Source: Dugong dugon (Eukaryota; Chordata; Mammalia; Sirenia; Dugongidae). Taken from it: a stretch of 64,000 nucleotides of DNA. Within the stretch, counting starts at the first letter, position 1. The number at the start of each line of letters is the position of its first letter. Below the pieces are notes generated by a model that did no database searches, was not told where the DNA came from, and was given only the letters and a program-made list of their open reading frames with translations. Shown piece by piece: positions 11,440-22,510 of the stretch. Location of the stretch: positions 22,738,501 to 22,802,500 of the forward strand of contig CM057476.1 in assembly GCA_030035585.1 (NCBI GenBank), read 5' to 3'. A program made the translations under genes and the position numbers.

Positions 11440-11797
11440 GTCTGGCCTCCCTGCAGCGCCGGTCATCGCTCCTTGTCCGCCTGCCTCTTTGCTTCGCGTC
11501 TCTTCAGCCGCGTTTCCTGCCCTTCCGACGGCTCACACCCTGTTCCCGGGCCTGCGGGATAGGCGCCGACCTCGCGGCGCCGCAAGGGCCCTCGTGGAGA
11601 CCCCGAGGCACAGCGTTCGCGCGTCCGGCGGGCCAGGCCCTCCACCCCGCACGGCAGGTGGGGCGGGACCGCCGGCGCGCAGCGGAACGCCGAGGGCGCT
11701 GGGCTGCGCAGTGGCCCGAGGGGGTCTTCGGCCCGGGAAGCCGGTACGTCGAGGACAGCTTGCTGCAGGGCTTCCTAAGGAAGCGCCGCCCGCCGAG
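11440..11797 (+). other. Candidate first exon of an unidentified gene
   Basis: A GC-rich segment ends at a strong donor (GCCGAG|GTGAGG). One frame, with TAC at 11745, stays open from at least 11499 to the donor and ends WPEGVFGPGSRYVEDSLLQG, but it has no in-frame ATG in the part I translated. A second frame has an ATG at 11489 and stays open to 11845 (118 codons), running past the donor. GC richness alone can keep frames open, and long minus-strand frames overlap the same bases. I do not recognise the protein. It could be a non-coding or 5' UTR exon. Confidence 0.3.
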
Positions 11798-11900
11798 GTG
11801 AGGCTGTGTCCGGAGTCCCGCAAGGGCCAGAGGGGTCTGCGGTGAGCAGAACCCAGGGTTAGAGTTCGGAGGGACTGTGAGGTTAATGCGGGCCACGGCC

Positions 11901-12205
11901 CCAGATCTGGGGATCCCTCTGGGGCCTGAGGTCAGCGCAGGACGGCGTGGGAGAGAGGAGTTAGAGGCCCCTAGTCAACGCGAAAGGCGGAGTTAGAGGT
12001 CCAGAGGGCAGTTTCCAGCCCTTAAGGACATTTCCAGCTCCCTCCCTACACCTAGACATGATTTAGCGTTACTTTTAACATTGATTTCTAAATATTCAAA
12101 TAAAACATGCATAATTCTCTTCACAGTCCGTAATCTTAGTCCCTTCCACAGAGGTAGCCCCTGTGAGCAGTTTGGGGTATGTCCCCTCAATTCCTTGCTC
12201 CTGTG
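11901..12205. other. Downstream flank of the CpG island
   Basis: CpG density falls away by about 11980. The stretch ends at the 9-bp target site of the large L1. GCCCCTGTGAGCAGTTTGGGGTATGTCC near 12158 resembles an old L1 3' region, weakly. Confidence 0.4.
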
Positions 12206-12930
12206 TTTAGGTACGTACTTATTTGTTTGTTTATGTAGTTTAAGTGAAAGTTTACAATTCAAGTTAGTCTCTCATACAAATTTATACATATATTGTTATG
12301 TGACCCTAACTGCTCTCCCTGTACTGTGACAGCAGACTCCTCCTTTCCACCCCGGAGTCCCAATGTCCATTCAACCAGCACCTGACCCTCTCTGCCTTCT
12401 CATCTCACCTCCCGACAGAAGCTGCCTTTTTAGTCTCATGTAGCTACTTGAGCTAAGAAGCACACTCTTCACAAGTATCATTTTATGCCCCACAGTCCAG
12501 TCCAATCTTTGTCTGAAGAGTTGGCCTCGGGAATTGTTTTAGTTCTGGGTTGACAGAAAGTCCGGGGCCCATGCTTTCTGGGGTTTTTGTAGTCTCAGTC
12601 AGACCATTAAGTCTGATCTTCTTACTAGAATTTGAGTTCTGCATCCTACCCTTTCCCTGCTCCATCAGGGACTGTCTGCTGTGTTCCCTGTCAGGGCAGT
12701 CATTGGTGGTAGCCAGCACCATCCAGTTCTTCTGGTCTCAGGCTGATGAAGTCTCTGGTCTATGCGACCCTTTCTGTCTCTTAGGCTAATACCTTCCTTG
12801 TGTCTTTGGTATTCTTCATTCACCTTTGCTCGAGGTGAGCTGGGACCAGTTGATGCATCTTAGATGGCCACTTGCTAGCTTTTAAGACCCCAGACGCTGC
12901 TCACCAAAGTAGGATGCAGAACATTTTCTT

Positions 12931-13890
12931 TTTTTTGTTTTGTTTTTTTTTTAATTGTACTTCAGGTGAAGGTTTATAGAACAAATAGTTTCTCTTTAAA
13001 CAGTCAGTACACATATTGTTTTATGACATTGGTTAACAACCCCATGACATGTCAACCCTCTCCCTCCTCAACCTTTTTTTTTTTTTTTTTTTTGGTGAAA
13101 ATATACAAAGCCAAAAATACACAATTTCAAAAATTTCTACGTGCACAGTTCAGTGACGTTGATTACATTCTTCCAGTTGTGTTGCTATTCTCACTTTAAA
13201 TGAAGGTTTACAGAACAAAATAGTTTCTCATTAAACAGTTAGTACACATGTTGCCCTATGACAATGGTTAACAACCCCACTACATGTCAACACTGTCCTT
13301 ACTCAACCTTGGGTTCCCTGTCAACAGCTTTCCTGTCCCCTTCTGCCTTCTATTCCTTGTCCCTGGACTGCTGTGCCTCATTAGTCCTGTTTTGTTTTAT
13401 GAGGCTGTCCAGTCCCCGGCTGAATGGTAAACTTCAGAAGTGACTCCACCACTGAGCTAAAAGGGTATCTGGGGGCCATACTCTCGGGGTTTCTCCAGTC
13501 TCTTTCAGGCCAGTAAGTCTGGTCTTTTTTGTGTGTGTTAGAATTTTGTTCTACATCCTTCTCCAGCTCTGTCCAGAACCCTCTGTTGTGATCCTGGTCA
13601 GAGCAGTCAGTGGTGGTAGCCGGGCGCCATCTAGCTGTACTGGACTCAGTCTGGTGGAGGCCTTGGTAGCTGTGGTCTGTTAGTCTTTTGGACTAATTTT
13701 CTCCTTGTATCCTGTTCTCTTCATTCTCCCGTGCTCCTGAAGGGGTGAGAACAGTGAAGTATCCTAGATGGCTGCTCACAGGCTTTTAAGACCCTGGATG
13801 CTACTCACCAAGGTAGAATGTAGAACATTGTCTTTATAAACTGTGTTATGCCAATTGAGCTAGATGTTCCCAGAGACCATGGTCCCCACA
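12931..13890 (-). other. 3' UTR of the younger L1, with doubled terminal module
   Basis: From the poly-T at 12931 inward there is a terminal unit (AATTGTACTTCAGGTGAAGG ... ACATGTCAACCC), a T run at about 13075-13094, a foreign-looking tail (GGTGAAAATATACAAAGCC ... GTGCACAGTTCAGTGACG), a second terminal unit starting near 13200, and then the main UTR body. The same arrangement recurs at 28.3-28.65 kb and 51.8-52.12 kb. Confidence 0.85.
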
Positions 13891-13899
13891 GCAGGGCCA

Positions 13900-15310
13900 G
13901 GGTTTTTTTTTTTTTGTTTGGAGTTTTTTTTATTACCTTTTCAATCTCTTCTCTTGTTATGGGTCTGTTCAGATTTTCAACATCACTTTGTTGAAGTTTG
14001 GGTAGGTAGTGTGTTTCTAGAAATTTATCCATTTCCTCTAGGTTTTCAAATTTGTTGGCATATAGTTTTTCATAATATTCTGTTCTGATCCTTTTTATTT
14101 CAGTTGGGTCTGTTGTAATGTCGCCCATTTCATTCGTTATTTGGGTTATTTGCATCCTCTCCTGTTTTTCTTTTGTCAGTCTGGCCAGTGGTTTGTCGAT
14201 TTGGTTGATTCTTTCAAAGAACCAACTTTTGGTTTTGTTGATTCTTTCTATTGTGTTTCTGTTCTCTATTTCATTTATTTCTGCTCTGATCTTTATTATT
14301 TCCTTTCTTCTGGTGGCTGTGGGCTTTTTTTTGCTGTTCTCTTTTATTTGTTTGAGTTGTGTAGTTAATGTTTTGATTTTGTCCCTTCTTTTTTGATGTG
14401 TGCATCTATTGCTATAAATTGTCCTCTAAGGACTGCCTTTGCTGTGTCCCAAAGGTTTCAGTATGGTGTGTTTTCATTCTCGTTTGAGTCTAGGAATTTT
14501 TTGATTCCATCTCTGATTTCTTCTATTACCCACTGATGTGTAAGCAGGGTATTATTCAGTTTCCATGTAGTTGATTTTTTTCCCTTGCTCTTTTTGTTGT
14601 TAATTTCCACCTTGATGGCATTGTGGTTAGAAAAGATAGTTTGTATTATCTCAACGTTTTGGATCTTATTGAGGATTGCTCTGTGGCCTAAGATGTGGTC
14701 TATTCTGGAGAACGTTCCATGTGCATTGGAAAAGAATGTGTACTTTGCAGCTGTTGGATGAAGTGTTCTATATATGTATGAGGTCAAGTTGGCTGATTGT
14801 GCCCTTTAGGTGTTCTGTATCTTTGCTGAGTTTCTTTTTAGTTGTTCTGTCCTTTACTGAGAGTGATGTGTTGAAGTTTCCTACTATTATTGTGGAACTG
14901 TCAATTTCTCTTTTCAGTGTTGTTAGAGTTTCTTTCATGTATTTTGAAGCCCTGTCATTGGGTGCGTAGGTGTTTATTATGGTTATGTCTTCATGATGGA
15001 TCGTCCCTTTAATCATTATATAGTGTCCTTCTTTGTCTTTTATGGTGGATTTTGTTTTAAAGTCTATTTTATCTGAGATTAGCATTGCCACTCCTGCTCT
15101 TTTTTGGTAGTTGTTTGCTTGATATATTTTTTTCCAACCTTTGTTTTTTAATAGATTCACATCTTTGTTTCTAAGGTGTGTCTCTTGTAGACAGCATATT
15201 GATGGATCCTGTTTTTTTATCCATTCTGTCACTCTCCGTCTCTTTATGGATGCATGGAGTCCATTTACATTCAGTGTAATTATTGATAGATGTGAGTTTA
15301 TTGCTGTCAT
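13900..15310 (-). pseudogene. L1 ORF2 5' part: endonuclease kept, reverse transcriptase deleted
   Basis: In a working L1 this protein nicks DNA and copies L1 RNA at the nick. Reading starts at 15310 (MTAINSHLSIITLNVNGL). The first 180 codons, to 14768, are open and carry the endonuclease blocks LNVNGLHASIK, CCLQETHLRNK and TYAPNDRASK. The expected GDFN block reads GNFN, so the usual aspartate is changed. A frame change then leads to 14787-14458, which keeps the SRIDHILGHR block. A further segment at 14155-13805 keeps the linker ([11 protein letters not shown]). The frame stops matching ORF2 at about 13900, where it joins 3' UTR sequence, so the whole RT palm and the C-terminal Cys/His region are absent. 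No activity is expected. Confidence 0.9.
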
Positions 15311-15742
15311 TTTATAGTGCTTTTATTTTTGGGGTGCTGACGTTTTCTTTGTTCTTCTTACTCTCCTTTGCTGAATTCCTTTTGTTTGTGGATTTTTTTT
15401 TCATTTCTTTTGTTTTTGTAGGCTTTGTTTTTACTGAGACTGTATGTTTTTCCTCTTTATTTTTATGAGTATGTTTGTTAACTTTCTTTGTGGTTACCGT
15501 GAAATTTACCCTCATCTTTCTAAGTTTGAAGCAGTCTATTATTACTAGGTATCGCCTTGCCTTCCTCTCCATTAGAAGGTTCTATACCTACACCATTTAT
15601 TCCCTCTTTTATTGTTCTGATGTTGTTGTCATTTACAAATTAACTGCTCTGATTCCCTGTTGTATTTCTTTTGGTTTTGGATAGTCCTTGAGAATTCATT
15701 TCGTAGATTGGTATCTGGCTGGTACAATCCTTCGTCCTAGAT
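15311..15742 (-). other. Long L1 inter-ORF region
   Basis: About 430 bp lies between the ORF1 stop and the ORF2 start, versus a few tens of bases in human L1. A lysine-rich frame (15572-15312 on the minus strand) is open here. The homologous stretch at 46.75-47.16 kb in the plus-strand copy is alignable. Confidence 0.7.
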
Positions 15743-16790
15743 TCAGCCCGTGAGCTGAAGTTGTTTATTCTCAAATCGAAGGACTCCCTTTAATAATTCT
15801 TGTAAGCTTGGCTTGGTTTTTATATATTCCCTTAATTTCTGTTTATCTGGAAATGCCCTAATTTCACGATCATATTTGAATGAGAGTTTTGTAGGATATA
15901 TTATTCTCGGCTGGCAATTTTTTTCTTTCAGGGTTTTATATATGTCATCCCGTTGCCTTCTTGCCTGCATGGTTTCTGCTGAATAATCTGAGCTTAGTCT
16001 TATTGTTTTTCCTCTGTATGTGACTTCTTGTTTTTCTTGAGCTGCTCTCAGGATTCTTTGTCTTTGGTTTTGGCAAGTGTGATTATGATATGCCTTGGTG
16101 ATTTTCTTTTGGGGTCTATCCTATATGGGGTTTGTTGAGCTTCTTAGATGGCCAGCTTTTCATCTTTCATGATATTGGGGAAGTTTTCTGTCAGCAGTTC
16201 TTCAATGATCCTCTCTGTGTTTTGTTTTCTCCCCCTGTTCTAGAACTCCAATCACTTGCAGATTTTTGCTTTTAATTGTATCACACATAATTCTCAGGTC
16301 TCTTCATTTTTCTTTGTTCTTTTTCCTCGAACAGAGTTGTATCCAAGTGTTTGTCTTCAGTTCCACTGATCCTGCCTTCCACTGTTTCAGATCTGCTCTT
16401 CAGCCCTTTTATGACACTGTCCATTTCTGAACTCTTGTTGTTTATCTTTTGGATTTCTAATTGTTGTTTTTGTATAATTTCTAGTTATGAATTTATTTTG
16501 GCATTTTGTTCCTGCATTATCTTCCTGAATTCTTCCATTTTTTTGTCTGTATTTCCCACGAATTTGTCTGCCTTTTCCATGAATTTGTCTATTTTTTCCT
16601 CATTTTTGTCTGCTTTTTGCTTTGACTCTTGGATAATTCTGAGTATTAGAGATTTGAATTCCCTATCAGGTAGTTCTAGTGCTTTTTCTTCCACTGGAAA
16701 GTTATCTGGTGTTTTATTTTGGACACCTACTGTATCCATCCTGTCCTGTTTTTGTAAATGTTTTGATATTGTCTGCTGTCTTTGGGGCAT
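15743..16790 (-). pseudogene. L1 ORF1 (RNA-binding coiled-coil protein), broken
   Basis: ORF1 protein forms trimers that coat L1 RNA. The start ATG at 16790 (MPQRQQTISKHLQK) opens 101 codons with heptad-like lysine/glutamate repeats (EEKIDKFMEKADKF, DKKMEEFRK), as expected for the coiled coil. It stops at 16485. The C-terminal domain is readable again at 15970-15743 (REIRAFPDKQKLREY, then LLKGVLRFENK). The middle, including the RRM-like part, is disrupted. Total span is about 349 codons, normal for ORF1. Confidence 0.85.
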
Positions 16791-18430
16791 TCAGTAGTTA
16801 TTTTTCTCGTTTATTGATTGTAGATTTGTTTGTTTCCTCCTTTTTTTTTTTTTAATTTGGCTATGTCTGAGCAGGTGGGCTGGGTGTTCTTTGTTGTTTG
16901 CTCGTCTGTGGGCACGATACTTTTTGCCTCCTTCTCCAATTGGCAGGGTCAGTCGCTCAGATATGGTGCAGCAGGGCAGGTCTGGCTGAAGAGGAGTTGC
17001 TGGGATGGGTTGTTTGTGGCACTTACTACATCCCCCCGGGTGGGTTGGTAATTAGTGCAGGGCAGGTTCCAGTAGGCTGTGCCAGCACTGCTTGGTGGTA
17101 TGATGTTAAGTGCATGGTGCAGGTAGGCAAGATGGAGGGGGGAGATTGTGATGTGTGGAGCTAAGATGGGTATGGGAGAGAGGAGAGAGGAACAGGAGCC
17201 AAAAACATACAAACAAAAAAGAGTGCTAGGGGAGCTTGCCGTTGGAGTGGAGAGATGAGAGACTATGAAATGGAGAAAAACAAAAAGCAGAAGAAGAAAA
17301 GAAAAGAATGAATAAATAAAAATTAGAAAAAAGAACAGCAAAGCTCCCGGGGATCCCACCAGTGTGGCTACGAGGTCTGGGGAAGTTGTTCCCAGGTGTT
17401 GAAGTACAGCCTGGCTAGAAGGCATAGAGTATTCAGCGCTAGGTATACAGGGGGCAAGAAGAGAAGGAAGGTATAGAGAGATGAGAAACTGAGTGATGAA
17501 GAAAGACAAAAAGGGAAAAAGAGGGTAAAGAAAACAAAACAAATTAAAAAAAAAAAAAGAACAAGAAATGCCCCCCAAAAAAACAAAACAAACAAACAAA
17601 CAAAAAAAAAAACAGAAAAAAAATGCTTTCAGGGATCCCTCTGTGCGTCTGTGTAAGCTGGAGGGGTAGGTCCTAAGCTGCGGAGCACTGCCCGGGCAGA
17701 ACGGGCTCCCAACTCGAGAAAAGAAAAAGAAAACAAACAAACAATTCAAAGCAAGCAAACAAACAAACAAAAAAAAGCCCTGGGATCACACCAGCACGGC
17801 AGCACAGACCAGGAAGCAGTTCCACACTCAAATGGAGCTCCGCAGCCCCTTAGGAAGAAGCAAAGATGGGGCACGGAGCCAGGTATTTGAGCAAAAGGAG
17901 GGAGAGGTGGTAAGAGGTAAGGAAGAAATCAAAAGAAGCGGAAAAAAGCAACACCAGCAGCCCACAAATGTCATTCAGGGAGTCGGCCATTGCAGGCGGG
18001 TGGAATCCAAGCTGCTGGTGCTTCCCGGCCAAGAGACTGCGGCCGCGGGAAGCAGAGGAGGCCGAGCAGGGGGTGAAAAAGGGTGGGGGTGGTAAAGCGT
18101 ATATCGCCAGTTACCGGTTCTGTGTCCTGCTGGGAGCTCCGTGAAGCTGCTTTCTTGTACCCCAATTTGCTGGTCTCTGATAGGAGTCCGAGATGGTGGA
18201 TCCACGCTGCGTTAGCTGATAGGGGACCTCTGGATGAATCTCTCCTCACTCTCCATTTTCTGTCAGTTTCTCACTCCATTTGGTGCTTGGCTGAGTTCTT
18301 TCTCCCTTCGTTTGATGTTTTAGGGTTTCAGGATTGCTGTTTTCTCTGTTTGGCTTAGTTTTTCAGATCTTTGCTGTGGAGGGACGGCGTGGTGCTTTTG
18401 CCTAGAGCACCATGTTGCCAGAAGTCCCGA
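16791..18430 (-). promoter_or_regulatory. L1 5' UTR / internal promoter region
   Basis: A 1.64 kb leader lies between the L1 5' end and ORF1. It is strongly pyrimidine-rich on the L1 sense strand (purine-rich on plus at about 17160-17960), with a GC-richer start at about 17990-18430. It aligns with 44087-45690. A long sense frame (17770-16949, 273 codons) is rich in F, L and S because of the T/C-rich tract. Confidence 0.8.
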
Positions 18431-18734
18431 AAATTTTCTTAATAAGCTTTGTTATTCCCATTGACCTAGATGTCTCCTGAAAGCATGGTCACCAGACCCC
18501 TACCCCTGCTACTCTGTCCTTTGAATGTTTGATTGTATTCAGGAAACTTCTTAGCTTTGGTTTAGCCCCTTTGGTTTGTGCTGTCTTCCCCTGTAGTGGG
18601 TGCTGTCCTTCCCTTCACCTAAGATAATTCTTGTCTACTATCTAATTAGTGAATAACCTTCACCCTCCCCACCCTTGTAACCATCAAAGAACATTTTCTT
18701 CTGTGTTTAAACCTTTTCTTGAGTTCTTATAATA

Positions 18735-21700
18735 GTGGTCTTATACAATGTTTGTCCGTATATGACTGACTAAATTCACTCAGCATTAATGCCCTCCAAA
18801 TTCCTCCGTGTTACAAGATGTTTCACGGCTTCATCATTGCTCTTTATCATTGTGTAGTATTCCGCTGTGTGAATATACCATAATTTGTTTATCCATTCAT
18901 CCGTTGATGGGCACCTAGGTTGTTTCCATGTTTTTGCTATTGTGAACAGTGGTGCAGTGAACATGGGTGTGCATATATCTATTTGTGTGACAGCTCTTAT
19001 TTCTCTAGGATATATTTTAAGGAGCGGGATTGCTGGATCATATGGTACTTCTTTTTCTAGCTTTTTAAGGAAGCGCCAATCGATTTCCAAAGTGGTTGTA
19101 CTATTTTACTTTCCCACCAACAGTGTATAAGTGTTCCAGTCTCTCCACAACCTCTCCAGCATTTATTATTTTGTTTTTTGGATTAATGCTAGCCTTGTTG
19201 GGGTGAGATGATATCTCATTGTAGTTTTGTTCTGCATTTCTCTAATGGCTAATGATCGTGAGCATTTCTTCGTGTGTCTGTTAGCTGCCTGTTCATACCC
19301 TTTGCCCATTTTTTAATTGGGTTATTTGTCTTTTTGTTGTTGAGGTTTTGCAGTATCTTGTAGATTTTAGAGATTAGACACTAATTGGATTTGTAGTAGC
19401 CAAAAAATTTTTCCCAGTCTATAGGTTGTCTTTTGACTCTTTTGGTGAAGTCTTTTGATGAGCATAAGTGTTTGATTTTTAGGAGCTCCCAGTTATCTAG
19501 TCTGTCTTCTGGTGCTTGTACATTGTTACTTAGGGTTTGTATTGTGCTTATGCCATGTATTAGGACTCCTAGCGTTGTCCCTATTTTTTCTTCCATGATC
19601 TTTATGGTTTTTGATTTTATATTTAGGTCTTTGATCCATTTTGAGTTAGTTTTTGTGCATGGTGTGAGGTATGGGTCTTATTTCAGTTTTTTGCAGATGG
19701 ATATCCAGTTATGCCACCACCGTTTGTCAAAGAGACTGTCTTTTCCCCAGGTAACGGACTTTGGGCCTTTGTCAAATACCAGCTGCTCGTAGGTGGATGA
19801 ATTTACATCTGGATTCTCAATTCTGTTCCATTGGTCTATGTATCTGTCGTCGTACCAGTACCAAGCTGTTTTGACTACCGTGACCGTATAATAGGTTCTA
19901 AAATCAGGCGGTGTGAGGCCTCCTGTTTTGTTCTTCTTGCTGAGTAATGCTTTACTTATCCAGGTCCTCGTCCCTTTCCATATGAAGCTGGTGATTTGTT
20001 TCTCCATTTCCTTAAAAAATGCCATTGGAATTTGAATCAGGATTGCATTGTATCTCTAGATCGCTTTTGGTAGAATTGACATTTTTAGTGTTGAGTCTTC
20101 CTATCCATAAGCAAGGTATTTTTTTTTTCCACGTATGCAGGTCTCTTTTGGTTTCTTGCGGTCGTGTCTTGTAGTTTCATTGTATAGGTCTTTTATGCCT
20201 CTGGTTAGATTTATTCCAAAGTATTTTATCTTCTTGGGGGCTATTGTAAATGATATTGATTTGGTGATTTCCTCTTCAAAGTTCTCTTTGATGCAGAGGA
20301 ATCCAACTGATTTTTGTATGTTTGTCTTGTATCCTGATAGTTTGCTGAAGTCTTCTGTTAGTTCCAGTAGTTTTCTTGTGGATTCTTTGGGACTTTCTGT
20401 GTATAAGATCATATCATCTCCAAATAGAGATACTTTGACTTCTTTCTTACCAATTTGGATGCCCTTTATTTCCTTTTCTTGCCTTATTGCTCTGGCTAGG
20501 ACCTCCAGCACAATGTTGAATAAGAGTGGTGATAAAGGGCATCCTTGTCTGGTTCCTGTTCTCAAGGGGGATGCTTTCAGACTCTCTCCATTTAGGATGA
20601 TGTTGGCTGTTGGCTTTGTATAAATGTCCTTTATTATGTTGAAGAATTTCCCTTCTATTCCTATTTTGTTGAGAGTTTTTATCATGAAGGGTGTTGGACT
20701 TTGTCAGATGCCTTTTCTGCATCGATTGATAAAATCATGTGGTTCTTGTCTTTTGTTTTATTAATGTGATGGATTACATTGATTGTTTTTCTAATGTTGA
20801 ACCATCCCTGCATTCCAAGTATAAATCCCACTTGATCGTGGTGAATTATTTTTTTGATATGTTGCTGAATTCTATTGGCTAGAATTTTGTTGAGGATTTT
20901 TGCATCAATGTTCATGAGGGATACTGGTCTGTAATTTTCTTTTTTTGTGGTGTCTTTACCTGGTTTTAATATCAGGGTTATGCTGGCTTCATAGAATGAG
21001 TTTGGGAGTATTCCATCCTCTTCTATGCTCTGAAGTACCTTTGGTAGTAGTGGTGTTAACTTTTCTCTGAAAGTTTGGTAGAATTCTCCAGTGAAGTTGT
21101 CCGGGGGCAGGGCTTTTTTTTGTTGGGAGTTTTTAAATTACCTTTTTTATCTCTTCTTTTGTTATGGGTTTATTTAGTTGTTCCACCTCTGTTTGTGTTA
21201 GTTTAAGTAGGTAGTGAGTTTCTAGAAATTTGTCCATTTCCTCTAGGTGTTCAAATTGGTTAGAGTATAATTTTTCGTAGCATTCTCTTGTGATTCTTTT
21301 AATTTCAGTTGGGTCTGTTGTGATATCACCCATCTCATTTTTATATGGATTATTTGCTTCCTCTCTTGTTTTTCTTCTGTCAGTTTGGCCAGTGATTTAT
21401 CAATTTTGTTGATCTTTTCCAAGAACTAGCTTTTGGTCTTGTTAACTCTTTCAATTGTTTTTCTATTCTCTATTTTATCTAATTCTGCTCTAGTTCTTAT
21501 TATTTCCTTTCTTCTGGCGCCCGAGGGTTTCTTTTGCTGCTCTCTTTCTACTTGTTTGAGTTGTAGGGTTAATGGTTTGATTTTGGCCCTTTTTCTTTTT
21601 GGATGTGTGCATTTATTGCTATAAACTGACCTCTGAGCCCTACTTTTGTTGTGTCCCAAAGGTTCTGGTAGGATGTGTTTTCATTCTCATTGGATTCTGT

Positions 21701-22510
21701 GAATATCTTTATTCCATCCTTAATGTCTTCTATAACCTAGTAGTTTTTTAGCAAGGTGTTGTTCAGTTTCCATGTGTTTGATTTTTTTTCCTTGCTTTTT
21801 CTGTTATTGATTTCTACTTTTATGACTTTATGGTCAGAAAAGATGCTTTGTAATATTTTGATGCTTTGGATTCCGTTAAGGCTTGCTTTATGGCCTAATA
21901 CGTGGTCTATTCTGGAGAATATTACATGTACATTGGAAGAAAAAGTACACTTGGCTGCTGTTGGGTGGAGTGTTCGGTATATGTCTATGAGATCAAGTTG
22001 ATTTATTGTAGCATTTAGATCTTCCATGTCTTTGTTGAGGTTCTTTCTAGATGTTCTGTCCTTCACTGAAAGTGGTGTGTTGAAGTCTCCTACTACTGTT
22101 GTGGAGCTGTCTGTCTCTCTTTTCAATGCTGTTAGAGTTTGTTTTATATATTTTTGAGCTCGTCCATTGGGTGCATAAATATTTATTATAGTTATGTCCT
22201 TCTGGTGTATTGACTCTTTAATTATAGTGTCCTTCCTTATCCTTTGTAGTGGATTTTACTTTAAAGTCTGTTTTTTCAGAGATTAATATTGCCACTCCTG
22301 CTGTTTTTGAGTGTTATTTGCTTGATGTCTTTTTTTCCATCCTTTGAGTTTTAGTTTGTTTGTGCCTTTAAGTCTAAGGTGTCTCTTGTAGGCAGCGTAT
22401 AGGCAGATCATGTTTTTTATCCAATCTGCCACTCTCTGTCTCTTTATTGGTGCATTTAGTCCATTTACATTCAGCATAATTATTGGTAGGTATGAGTTTA
22501 GTGCTGTCAT
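18735..22510 (-). pseudogene. L1 ORF2 of the older L1, decayed
   Basis: Nearly the full ORF2 span (about 3.78 kb) is present but fragmented. The start at 22510 reads MTALNSYLPIIMLNVNGLNA (endonuclease). SRIDHVLGHK lies in the 22126-21737 segment. The RT N-terminal part ([19 protein letters not shown]) is at 20915-20682. The RT palm is at 20685-20101, where the catalytic block reads FGDDMILY instead of the usual FADD, so the aspartate pair is kept but a neighbour has changed. The C-terminal segment at 19090-18776 carries [20 protein letters not shown] and CPSTDEWINKLWYIH. Many stops and frameshifts; not functional. Confidence 0.88.

Larger units (their letters stand above)
11200..11900. promoter_or_regulatory. 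CpG island, probable (possibly bidirectional) gene promoter
   Basis: This is the only dense CpG cluster in the window, strongest at 11440-11850, with many CG steps (GGCGCCGACCTCGCGGCGCC region at 11562-11582) and no recognisable transposon. A GC box GGGCGGGG lies at 11314-11321. Consensus 5' splice donors flank it on both strands: GAG|GTGAGG on plus at 11797/11798 and GAG|GTGAGG on minus at 11218/11217. That arrangement fits a bidirectional promoter. No TATA box is evident, as is usual for CpG-island promoters. The gene or genes it serves are not identifiable here because no downstream exon could be recognised among the repeats. Confidence 0.7.
12931..18432 (-). mobile_element. Younger L1 (minus), 5' end present, about 2.6 kb internal deletion, nested in older L1
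   Basis: The 5' end (CGGGACTTCTGGCAACATGG on the minus strand, ending near 18429) is the same start as the L1 at 44.09 kb, so the 5' UTR is complete. The order on the minus strand is 5' UTR 18430-16791, ORF1 16790-15743, inter-ORF 15742-15311, ORF2 start 15310 to about 13900, then directly the 3' UTR 13890-12931. The duplicated target ATTTTCTT is at 12923-12930 and 18433-18440. Compared with the full copy at 44.1-52.1 kb, the reverse transcriptase and C-terminal parts of ORF2 and the start of the 3' UTR are missing. Confidence 0.9.

Noticed and set aside
11489-11896. Three long overlapping frames on both strands in the CpG island (118, 130 and 96 codons)
   Set aside because: High GC keeps frames open on both strands at once. 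None is recognisable, so I called only a low-confidence first exon.
20101-20685. A possibly functional reverse transcriptase (194 open codons)
   Set aside because: It is a segment of a heavily broken L1 ORF2 with a changed residue beside the catalytic Asp pair; no intact upstream or downstream parts.
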